From Symbiodinium natans (taxonomy: Eukaryota; Sar; Dinophyceae; Suessiales; Symbiodiniaceae), in assembly GCA_905221605.1 (NCBI GenBank), contig CAJNDS010000163.1:145145-209144 (forward strand): a stretch of DNA of 64,000 bases, written 5' to 3'. Within the stretch, counting starts at the first letter, position 1, and every line of letters starts with the position of its first letter. Positions 32,740-41,489 of the stretch are shown here, piece after piece. Both the position numbers and the translations under genes were made by a program. The notes under the pieces are model-generated. The model saw only the letters and a program-made list of their open reading frames with translations. It ran no database searches and was not told the DNA's origin.

Positions 32740-34880
32740 CATAGGCAAACGATGGAGCAAAGACAACAGAAACGAAGAAGCACGCAAAGAACAATGAAAT
32801 CAGAAATACAAGCAAAATAGGTCACGGAGTTTCTCTCCTACTCAGGCAGAACAAATTAAAATGAGAACAGCTCAAAAACATAGGCAAATGCTATGCCAAA
32901 AAACACGAACAAGCATGCAAACAGCAATGCAAACGGAAATAAAAGCAACGTAGGTGACGGAGTTCTTTCTCCCACCCAGGCATAGGACAAAAGAAGAACA
33001 CCTCAAAAACACAGGCAAATGCTTGATCAAAACCCAGAGAAACGACAAAGGACGCAAAGAATGAAAACGGAAATAAATCCAAGGTAGCGGACGGAGTTTT
33101 ACCTCCTGCCCAGGCATAGGAGAAAAGAGGAACGCCTCAAAAAGAGAGGCAAATGCTGGATCAAAAGCAACACAAACGCAGAAGGAGGCAAAGAGCAATG
33201 AAATCAGAAATACAAGCAAAATAGGTCACGGAGTTTCTCTCCTACTCAGGCAGAACAAACTAATGACAAGGAGAACAGCTCAAAAACACAGGCAAATGCT
33301 ATGCCAAAAATCACGAACAAGCATGCAAACAGCAATGCAAACGGAAATACAAGCAATGTAGGTGACGGAGTTCTATCTCCCGCCCAGGCATAGGACAAAA
33401 GAAGAACACCTCAAAAACACAGGCAAATGCTTGATCAAAACCCAGAGAAACGACAAAGGACGCAAAGAACAATGAAAACGGAAATAAAACCAAGGTAGCG
33501 GACGGAGTTTTACCTCCTGCCCAGGCATAGGAGAAAAGAGGAACACCTCAAAAAGAGAGGCAAAGGCTGGATCAAAAGCAACACAAACGCAGAAGGAGGC
33601 AAAGAGCAATGAAATCAGAAATACAAGCAAAATAGGTCACGGAGTTTCTCTCCTACTCAGGCAGAACAAATGACAAGGAGAACAGCTCAAAAACACAGGC
33701 AAATGCTATGCCAAAAATCACGAACAAGCATGCAAACAGCAATGCAAACGGAAATAAAAGCAATGTAGGTGACGGAGTTCTATCTCCCGCCCAGGCATAG
33801 GACAAAAGAAGAACACCTCAAAAACACAGGCAAACGCTTGATCAAAACCCAGAGAAACGACAAAGGACGCAAAGAATGAAAACGGAAATAAAACCAAGGT
33901 AGCGGACGGAGTTTTACCTCCTGCCCAGGCATAGGAGAAAAGAGGAACACCTCAAAAAGAGAGGCAAATGCTGGATCAAAAGCAACACAAACGCAGAAGG
34001 AGGCAAAGAGCAATGAAATCAGAAAGAAATACAAGCAAAATAGGTCACGGAGTTTCTCTCCTACTCAGGCAGAACAAATTAAAAGGAGAACAGCCCAAAA
34101 ACATAGGCAAATGCTATGCCAAAAAACACGAACAAGCATGCAAACAGCAATGCAAACGGAAATAAAAGCAATGTAGGTGACGGAGTTCTATCTCCCACCC
34201 AGGCATAGGACAAAAGAAGAACACCTCAAAAACACGGGCAAATGCTTGATCAAAACCCAGAGAAACGACAAAGGACGCAAAGAACAATGAAAACGGACAT
34301 AAAACCAAAGTAGCGGACGGAGGTTTACCTCCTGCCCAGGCATATGTCCTGCCCAGGCATAGGAGAAAAGAGGAACACCTCAAAAAGAGAGGCAAATGCT
34401 GGAACAAATGTCAACACAAACGCAGAAGCAGGCAAAGAACAATGAAATCAGAAATACCAGCAAAATAGGTCATGGAGTTTCTCTCCTACCCAGGCATAAC
34501 AAAAGGAGAACAGCCCAAAAACATAGGCAAATGCTCTGCCAAGAAACACGAACAAGCTTGCAAACAGCAATGCAAACGGAAATAAAAGCAACAAGGTGAC
34601 GGACCTCTATCTCCACCCAGGCACAGGACAAAAGAAGAACACCTCAAAAACACAGGCAAATGCTTGATCAAAACCCAGAGAAACGACAAAGGACGCAAAG
34701 AACAATGAAAACGGAAATAAAACCAAGGTAGCGGACGAAGTTTTACCTTCTGCCCAGGCATAGGAGAAAAGAGGAACACCTCAAAAAGAGAGGCAAATGC
34801 TGGATCAAAAGCAACACAAACGCAGAAGGAGGCAAAGAGCAGTGCGTCTGAACAAGGACAACACAAGAGCACCTTTAAAA
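32740..34880. repeat. Satellite with ~408-bp higher-order unit built of three ~136-bp parts
   Basis: The word GTCACGGAGTTTCTCTCCTA recurs at about 32821, 33225, 33636 and 34044, and with one change at 34469, giving steps of 404, 411, 408 and 425 bp. Inside each unit are three related segments, each with AGGCAAATGC, a GGAGTT...CCCAGGCA block and CCTCAAAAA. The three end respectively in GTCACGGAGTTTCTC, GTGACGGAGTTCTNTC and GCGGACGGAGTTTTACC. Minus-strand frames yield repeated Phe/Leu/Cys-rich peptides with stops at irregular points, so I read this as non-coding. Confidence 0.8.
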
Positions 34881-34881
34881 C

Positions 34882-35073
<192 letters not shown>

Positions 35074-35173
35074 NNNNNNNNNNNNNNNNNNNNNNNNNNN
35101 NNNNNNNNNNNNNNNNNNNNNNNNNNNNNNNNNNNNNNNNNNNNNNNNNNNNNNNNNNNNNNNNNNNNNNNNN
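35074..35173. other. Assembly gap, 100 N
   Basis: Exactly 100 N, the usual placeholder for a gap of unknown size. Linkage between the two sides depends on scaffolding. Confidence 0.97.
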
Positions 35174-35749
35174 TCCTCGGCAAAGGGTGCCCGAAGCACA
35201 TGCTCTGTGAAGGTGACATCGAGGAAGCTTACCAGGGCTGTTTCCGAAGACGACGATGGCTTTCCGAAGATGCTGGCCAGTCCAGAGAAGCCTTCTGGAT
35301 CCCGGGACCTGGCTCCCAGGAGCCTTTTGCGACCTGGGCACAGGGCTCGAGCCTTGCAAAAGGCAGACTCTGGTGGAGGCGACTCCATCGAGCCCCCCAG
35401 CACGATGCCTGGAGAGATGGTTCGCGAGAAGCTTGGCTACAGCAGGCAGCCCTTGCCAAAGGGCAAAGCGATGAAGCGACCTGTAGCTTCCCTGGCCGGG
35501 ACCTCGAAAAAGGTCCGAAAGCCTTGGGCGAAGCTGTACCAGGTGAATGCTGCCTCGCCTCGTCGGGTGTACATCACTGGGAAGAAGGAAGGTGACGACA
35601 AGGCCCATCTGGTGGTGGAGATCTCGCAGGCCCGGAGCTGTCACTTCAAGCAGATCGCGAAGCGACTGCTGTCTGCCTTGAAAACGGAGCACCTCACCAA
35701 GGCCGAGGCTCTGCAGCTCAAGGCATCTCTTTTGAAGGAGTATGGGTGA
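35174..35749 (+). CDS. Partial gene of repeat-laden cluster: basic protein, C-terminal part
   Basis: The frame is open from the gap to a stop at 35747-35749 (191 codons), so the N terminus is missing. The first half is Ser/Pro/Arg-rich (GFPKMLASPEKPSGSRDLAP) and probably disordered. The C-terminal 60 residues look folded: PRRVYITGKKEGDDKAHLVV then EISQARSCHFKQIAKRLLSA and LTKAEALQLKASLLKEYG. Several in-frame copies of the CCCTTGNNAAAGGG hairpin lie inside: 35174-35187 (S-A-K-G), 35351-35364 (A-L-Q-K-A), 35450-35463 (P-L-P-K-G) and perhaps 35501-35514. It lies on the same strand as the four genes downstream with the same hairpins. No known family was recognised. Confidence 0.6.
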   Translation, partial: SSAKGARSTCSVKVTSRKLTRAVSEDDDGFPKMLASPEKPSGSRDLAPRSLLRPGHRARALQKADSGGGDSIEPPSTMPGEMVREKLGYSRQPLPKGKAMKRPVASLAGTSKKVRKPWAKLYQVNAASPRRVYITGKKEGDDKAHLVVEISQARSCHFKQIAKRLLSALKTEHLTKAEALQLKASLLKEYG

Positions 35750-35837
35750 TGGCCTGTAGATCTCGAGACCCCTTGCAAAAGGGCTTGCAAGTCTCTCTAC
35801 CCTGCAGCACTTTCAGATTGTGCAGCTTCGTGGCAAA

Positions 35838-36001
35838 ACGGTTTCGCGATGTTTGCTGTGGCTCGTGCAGTTTTGTTCAGACGGAATGGGCAGGTGTGTT
35901 GGGACATGTTACACCCACAAACGGTTTCGTGATGCTTGCTGTGGCTTATGCAGTTTTGTTCAGACGGCAATGGGCAGGTGTGTTGGGACATGTTACACCC
36001 A
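35838..36001. repeat. 83-bp tandem duplication
   Basis: The segment beginning ACGGTTTCGCGATGTTTGCT at 35838 recurs from 35921 with a few changes, through GGGACATGTTACACCCA. Two copies, noncoding. Confidence 0.8.
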
Positions 36002-36029
36002 TGACACACACACACATATGTATGTATCG

Positions 36030-37370
36030 TTTCTTTTGCAAATATGTGATATAATATATATATATATATATGTGTGCAAAACTGAAATGTGTATAATAGT
36101 CTTATATACATATATATACATATAAAATATAGATTGTAATCAAAATTCGAGGCTGAGGGAATAGGTTTCGGGTTTAGGGTTTAAGCCTTAGGGCCAAGGG
36201 CTTAGGGTTTAGGATTTAGGGTGGGTTTAGGGCTGAGGGCTGAGGGTTGAGGGTTTAGGGCTTAGGGTTTAGGGTTTAGGGTTTAGGATTTAGGGGGTTA
36301 TGATTTTTGATATCCCACCTCGGCCTTGCAAAAGGCCCGCTCTCTCTGTATCTCTGTCTGTCTGTCTGTCTGTCTGGGTGCGTGTGTGTGTGCGGCGGGA
36401 CCCCACCACTGAACCCTGAACTCCCTAAAGCTTCAACCCCCCAAAAAAACTCAAGCAAAACCCGAAACTGGACCCTCCTCTACACCCTAAACCCTTGCCC
36501 CGAGGTTCAGCCCCAAACCATGCACTCCCTCGCCCAAGGGTTCAGTTGGTGGAGGGTTCGGATTGAGGGTTTGGAGTATTGATCGAGGGCTTAGGGTCTT
36601 GAGATTCAGGCAGTTGATGGTTTGGGGTTGAGGGCTTAGGGTCTCTAATCCTGAGCCCTATACCCGAGACCCGAAACCCTGAGCCCGAAACCCTGACATT
36701 GAGGCAGTCGGTGGAGGGTTTCGGATTGAGGGTTTCGAGTATTGATCGAGGGCTTAGGGTCTTGACATTCAGGCAGTGGATGGTTTGGGGTTGAGGGCTT
36801 AGGGTCTCTAATCCTGAGCCCTACACCCGAGACCCGAAACCCTGAGCCCGAAAACCTAAGCTGCCTGAACCCCGAACCTTAAACTGCAGATCCTCATAAA
36901 CCCTACCCTAGGCTTTCAATAGTCTCCCATATATGTATATTTCTGCCCCCGGAACCTTAAACCCTAAACCTCAAGCCCTAAACCCCAAACCCTAATCTGA
37001 TTCTGTTCTCCCGCGCCCGACCAGGCTCACGAAAGGGGAAGGGGGCCCGAGCCTAGCCCCTTAAACCTTACAGTAAACCGAAAGCCTCAACCTTAAAGCC
37101 CAAGTACATGCACAGAAATATTGTATATAGATGCAACACCTGAACCCCAGAGGTTCAATAGCAGATCTTAGGATCCGAAACCCTGAAGCCGACACCCTGA
37201 ACCTAGAGCCTAGACCCGACAGCCTGACCGAAAACGCTAAAGCCACCTGAACCCTTGACCCTAAACCCTAGAGCCCCGTAACCCCTAAATCCTAAACCCT
37301 TAACCTCGTAGATGTTCCATGTTCTAGCAGAAGAGAGAGACACATGAAATATACATATATATATATATAT
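36030..37370. repeat. AT microsatellite and degenerate TTTAGGG/CCCTAAA repeats
   Basis: ATATAT runs lie near 36050-36070 and 36105-36130. From 36165 onward the sequence is largely degenerate TTTAGGG on the plus strand, switching to CCCTAAA orientation and back (for example 36640-36690, 36955-37000 and 37255-37310). A CTGT/TGTC run lies at 36350-36375. A roughly 180-bp duplication is visible: GAGGGTTT..GAGTATTGATCGAGG at about 36560 and again at about 36728. Confidence 0.75.
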
Positions 37371-37424
37371 ATAAGTCTCCCTTGCAAAAGGGGTGCCTCC
37401 TCGAGTCCCTTGTGAAAGGGACTG

Positions 37425-37438
37425 CCCTTTCGCAAGGG
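37425..37438 (-). repeat. Reverse-oriented hairpin copy
   Basis: CCCTTTCGCAAGGG is the reverse complement of the common form with loop GCGA. The flanking pair is G-C. It lies five bases after a forward copy (37407-37420), just upstream of the ATG at 37445. Confidence 0.8.
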
Positions 37439-37444
37439 CGCGCC

Positions 37445-38334
37445 ATGTCTGGCGCTCGCGAGCCTCACCGTGCTGGCCCTGGTCAGAACCGGCAAGGCCG
37501 ACCTGCAGGCACGGGCACGACGAGCCGAGCCAGGCAGGAGAGGAGGCGAGACCAGGCTGCCGACCAGTTGGAGAACGACGTCTGGCACTGGTGGAACAGC
37601 TGGTGGACCGACCGCGACTGGCGGTGGGAGGCTGCACGGGGCCCTTCTCCCTTGCAAAAGGGATTCAGGGTTTCAGGGTGCCAGGGTTGTTGCTTTTTGT
37701 TTTGTTTTAGGGTTTTAGGGTGTTGGGTTGGAGGGTTTATGTGTTCTACTGTTTAAGGGCCTGCAGGGTTTTAGGGTTGGCTCCTCAGCCCTGAACCCCT
37801 AAGCCCTAGACCCTAAACCCTAAAAACTCCCTGTAGGACTTCCCGGCCCGGCGGGAGCACAGAGAGGAGCGAGCACGATCCCGGGACGATCGTGAGTGGA
37901 CCTGGACACGAGACCACGGCTGGCAGCATGTTGGTGGGCAAGCACCCTTGCAAAAGGGTAAAGGCAAGGGCCAGCCCAGCCAGCCCAGACAGCCCAGCCA
38001 GCCCAGCCAGCCCAGGCAGCCCAGCCAGCCCAGGCAGCTCAGCCAGAGGCGACTCAGCCAGCAAAGCCCCGCCCAACCACCCTTGCCAAAGGGTTTGATG
38101 CCCAAGGCCGCCGTCAGTCTGGCCATGCCGAAGGCCATCGCCAAAGACCCCCCACCCAGTGCTACCGGCAAGGCCTGCCCGCCCAACAAGTCGCCTCCAG
38201 GCAAGGCCCCTGCAAAGGCCATCCCGGCCAAGGCCCCTCCCCAGAGGCATGCTGGCCTGTCCAAACCTGAAACCCCAAACCTTAAACCCCTCCTCCCAAA
38301 CCTTAAACCCTTAACCCTCAACCCTCAAGTTTAG
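37445..38334 (+). CDS. Trp-rich/Pro-Ala-Lys-rich protein, two exons split by TTTAGGG repeats
   Basis: Exon 1 from ATG 37445 reads MSGAREPHRAGPGQNRQGRP, then a striking VWHWWNSWWTDRDWRWEAA and P-L-Q-K-G from an in-frame hairpin (37649). The next 170 bp are TTTAGGG/CCCTAAA repeats and probably an intron. Exon 2, from about 37838, reads DFPARREHREERARSRDDRE then WTWTRDHGWQHV. It continues with P-L-Q-K-G (37945), a Q-P-S-Q-P-R repeat, P-L-P-K-G (38080) and a Lys/Pro/Ala-rich tail. Read to the stop at 38332, the last 20 residues translate CCCTAAA-like DNA. The coding sequence may instead splice near 38270 to the next gene. Function unknown. Confidence 0.5.
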
Positions 38335-38460
38335 CTAGGGTTTAGGGTTTAGGGTTTAGGGTTTAGGGTTTAGGGTTTAGGGTTTAGGGTTGAGGGTTGA
38401 GGGTGTAGGGTTAACCTTGAACCCTAAACCCGGAACCCTAAACCCCGAACCCTAACCCTG
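38335..38460. repeat. Near-perfect TTTAGGG array (interstitial telomere repeat)
   Basis: About eight consecutive perfect TTTAGGG units lie at 38338-38392, then degenerate GTTGAGG units and a switch to the CCCTAAA strand. TTTAGGG is the telomere repeat reported for dinoflagellates. Confidence 0.9.
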
Positions 38461-38464
38461 GAGG

Positions 38465-39370
38465 ATGGATACAGATGATGCTTCTTCTCTTTCCTCTGGG
38501 CCACTGGCACCCTCGGAAGAGGGCCTGGAGCTGCTGAACCCGGAGCAGCACATCCCTGTAACCGTGGCCATTGCCAACCCCTTGCAAAAGGGGATCTGTA
38601 TTGACTGGCACAACGTCTTGCAGTTCGGCAATGAAACCTACATCAGGGACCTGACACTTGAACCAGCAATGCTTTTTTGTTTTCTGTGTAGGGGTTAGGG
38701 TTTAGGGTTAAGGGTTGAGGGTTTAGGCTTTAGGGTTTAGAGTTTAGGGTTTAGGGTTTGGGGTTTGGGGTTTAGGCGTTAGAGTTTAGGGTTTGGCTTT
38801 AGGGTTTAGGGTTTAGGGTCTAGGGTTTAGGGGCCTGGGTCTAGGGGTCTGCTGTACTGCAGGACAAGGAGAAGACCGCCTTCAAGAAGCTGCTGGCCTG
38901 CCATCGCTACCGAGTTTGGGTCATTTCGATGACTGGCAGAAAGCGACAGAGGTCGAGACTGGTCTTACTGTGGAAGCCGTTTTGTACTCCTATTCTATGG
39001 GTCCTCCATATAATACACCACCCTAGTAGCCCATAAACCCAGAACCCTTAAACCCTAAACCGGGAACCAGCCCAGGACGGAGAGACTGCTGCAGCAAGTG
39101 CTGGCACCACTGAGGGCTGCCTTTCCCGGGACGCTGGAGGGCTGGGAGGTGGTGACCCAGCGAACTGGCTCAGGTGGCAAGGTCCACAGTGCCCTTGCAA
39201 AAGGGCTGAAGATGTTGGTGGACGACAACCAAGAGATCTGCCGGGAGGCCTCGAGGATGGGCATGGAGCTGTACCCCATCACCACCAAGCACATGAGGCA
39301 CTCCTGGTGGACCGGGACGAAGTACACCGACCTGACTGCCGTGGTCGAGGAGCTTCTCCAGCCCCCTTGA
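38465..39370 (+). CDS. HAD-like protein with atypical DxH motif, exons separated by TTTAGGG repeats
   Basis: Exon 1 (38465 to about 38660) has the in-frame hairpins P-S-E-E-G (38510) and P-L-Q-K-G (38579), then GICIDWHNVLQFGNETYIRD. A 200-bp block of TTTAGGG repeats follows. Exon 2 (about 38858-38955) reads DKEKTAFKKLLACHRYRVWV then ISMTGR. Exon 3 (about 39078-39370, stop 39368) reads ERLLQQVLAPLRAAFPGTLE, then GGKVHSALAKGLKMLVDDNQ, EICREASRMGMELYPI. The order IDWHN, VWVISMTG, GGK and LVDDNQEICREA matches HAD motifs I (DxD), II (S/T), III (K) and IV (DD). Here motif I has D-W-H, so the second Asp is missing and ordinary phosphatase chemistry is doubtful. No cap domain is seen. Confidence 0.55.
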
Positions 39371-39500
39371 AAAAGGGGTCGTAGTATTCTTTTGAGCACC
39401 CCTTGAAAAGGGGAAGTAGTCTCCCCTGGAAAAAGGGGTGGTAGTTTTCTTTTGGGCGCCCCTTTAAAAGGGAAAGTAGCCTCCTTGGCATGAAAGGGGA
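39364..39500 (+). repeat. Array of five hairpin copies in alternating spacing
   Basis: Immediately after the stop codon are copies at 39364 (loop GAAA), 39400 (loop GAA), 39424, 39460 and a worn copy near 39483. They are separated by GTAGTATTCTTTTGAGCAC / GTAGTTTTCTTTTGGGCGC and GAAGTAGTCT / AAAGTAGCCT. The arrangement is a tandem duplication of a two-hairpin unit. Confidence 0.75.
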
Positions 39501-39539
39501 TATGATGTGCCGTACGTTTTCGGTTTTTTGAAACATATA

Positions 39540-40620
39540 AAGCATATGTAGGGTTTGGGGTTTAGGGTTTAGGGTGTAGGATTTAGGGGTTTAGGGGTTT
39601 AGGGGTTTAGGCTTTAGGGTCTAGGGTATAGGTTTTTGTATTATAAAAGCGGGTGGGCACAGCATTCCTGGGCATACTAGGTCCACCCTGAGCTTAGCTC
39701 AGTTGAGCAGCGACCGAGCCCGCCAAAAGATGGACATCGTCTGGATGTAGGGTATAGGGTTTAGGCTGTAGGGTTTAGGGTTTAGGGTGGGGTGTAGAGT
39801 TCAAGGTTCTAGGGTTTGGGTGTTGGGTTTTCGGGTTAGGGGTTTAGGGTTCAGGAGTTTAGGGGTTTAGGGTCTCAGGGTTTTGAGGACTCAAGGGTTC
39901 TGGGTTTTGTCTTCTGCTGTTTTGGGGCCTGGGGCTCATGCAGGAACCCTCAAGCCCAAACCCTAGAACCCAACGCCCCGAACCCTAAACCGCGAGCCCC
40001 AAAACAGAAGGGTTTAGGGCAGGGTTTACGTTTGAGGGTTTGGGGATCAGGGTTCCCGAAAGGATTAGACCGACACCCCAAACCTGAAGCACTGCAACCC
40101 TCGACCCGAAACTCACCCTCAAAGCATCCAACACTGAAAGCCCTAAACCCTAAACCCCAGACCCCAAACCCCAAACCCCAAACCCTAAAACCAAACCCCA
40201 AAACAGAAGGGTTTAGGGCAGGGTTTACGTTTGAGGGTTTGGGGATCAGGGTTCCCGAAAAGGATGACACCCACACCCCAAACCCTGAAGCACTGCAACC
40301 CTCGACCCGAAACCCACCCTCAAAGCATCCAACACTGAAAGCCCTAAACCCTAAACCCTACACCCTAAACCCTAAACCCCAGACCCCAAACCCTAAAACC
40401 AAACCCCAAAACAAAAGGGTGTAGGGCAGGGTTTACGTTTGAGGGTTTGGGGATCAGGGTTACCGAAAGGATTACACCGACACCCCAAACCCTGAAGCAC
40501 TGCAACCCTCGACCCGAAACCCACCCTCAAAGCACCCAAGACTGAAAGCCCTAAACCCTAAATCCTAAACCCAGACCCCAAACCCCAAACCCAAAAGGTC
40601 CCTTTTGAAGTTCAGGTTGA
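39540..40620. repeat. Degenerate TTTAGGG repeats and a three-copy ~200-bp tandem
   Basis: From 39548 the strand is mostly TTTAGGG-type words. The 200-bp unit starting GGGTTTAGGGCAGGGTTTAC occurs at about 40010, 40210 and (one change) 40418. Each continues through CAGGGTTCCCGAAAGGATTA and CACTGCAACCCTCGACCCGA into CCCTAAA words. Open frames across it translate repeats and are not genes. Confidence 0.75.
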
Positions 40621-40659
40621 GGGTCTGTTGTATGATTGTGGATACTGCAGTAGCACCCC

Positions 40660-40860
40660 CAAAAAAACACGTAAAAAAACGCACGCACACACACACACAT
40701 GATGAAACATGATGAAACATGATGAAACATGATGAAACATGATGAAACATGATGAAATATGATGGAATATGATGAAAATACAGGATTTCATCATATTTCA
40801 TCATGTTTCATCATGTTTCGTCATATTTCATCATGTGTGTCTTTTTTTACGTGATTACTT
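40660..40860. repeat. Long inverted repeat (hairpin) of ATGATGAAAC units with flanking CACGTAAAAAAA
   Basis: The left arm runs CACGTAAAAAAAC, ACACACACAC, then about seven CATGATGAAA units (to about 40779). After a short turn (TACAGG) the right arm repeats it in reverse complement: TTTCATCATG units, TGTGTGT, then TTTTTTTACGTG (ends 40853). The left arm carries more units. The whole element can fold into a hairpin with arms of about 70 nt or more. Confidence 0.85.
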
Positions 40861-41138
40861 TGGTTTTCGTGGTGGTTTAGGGTTCAGGGTTCAGGGTTCA
40901 GGGTTCAGAGTTTAGGATTTAGGGTTTCGGGTTTACGGTGTTTAGGGTTCAGAGCTTGGGGCGCTTACGGCGTTTAGGCTGCTTAGTGTGTTTAGGATTT
41001 GGATTTTGGGTTTAGGCGTGGGATGTTTGCGGTGTTTAGGCTGTTTGGGGTGTTCAGGATTTGGGTTTAGGGTTTAGGCTGGAATCCCTAAACCCTAAAC
41101 CGCAACCGGACCCTTCAAGTGGCCAAGGCCCCGCCCAG

Positions 41139-41213
41139 CCCTTGTGAAAGGGCAAGGTGTGTGTGTGTGTGTGTGTGTGTGCCTCTCTGTCTGTGTGTCT
41201 GTGTCTCTGTCCG

Positions 41214-41279
<66 letters not shown>

Positions 41280-41299
41280 CTGCTGCCCTTGTCAAAGGG
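41139..41299. repeat. GT/CT microsatellite bracketed by two hairpin copies
   Basis: The hairpin at 41139-41152 (loop GTGA) is followed five bases later by (GT)n, then TCTGT/CTGTGT words and about 28 CT units. The run ends at CCCCTGCTG just before the second hairpin (41286-41299, loop GTCA). Confidence 0.85.
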
Positions 41300-41319
41300 A
41301 AAGTTTTTTGGTTTAGATT

Positions 41320-41420
41320 TATATATATATATATGTAGTTATCTAAATGATATAAATATATATATATATATAAATATAAATATATATATATATATTTATT
41401 TATATACATATACTCTATGT
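41320..41420. repeat. AT-rich microsatellite
   Basis: TATATATA runs with ATAAATATA interruptions. No coding potential. Confidence 0.7.
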
Positions 41421-41489
41421 CTATATGTACATACAGATACTTTTTGATCGAGATATGGCGTGCTATATTATGTATAGAGCACACACACA

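Noticed and set aside
32872-34407. Minus-strand Phe/Leu/Cys-rich peptides repeated in the 408-bp satellite
   Set aside because: The repeat parts are not a multiple of three apart and stops fall irregularly; no splice logic.
40032-40424. 130-codon frame of N-P-K-P/T-P repeats
   Set aside because: Translation of CCCTAAA-like repeats in a 200-bp tandem.
40694-40853. CRISPR-like regular repeats (ATGATGAAAC)
   Set aside because: Units are contiguous without unique spacers and form an inverted repeat; the genome is eukaryotic.
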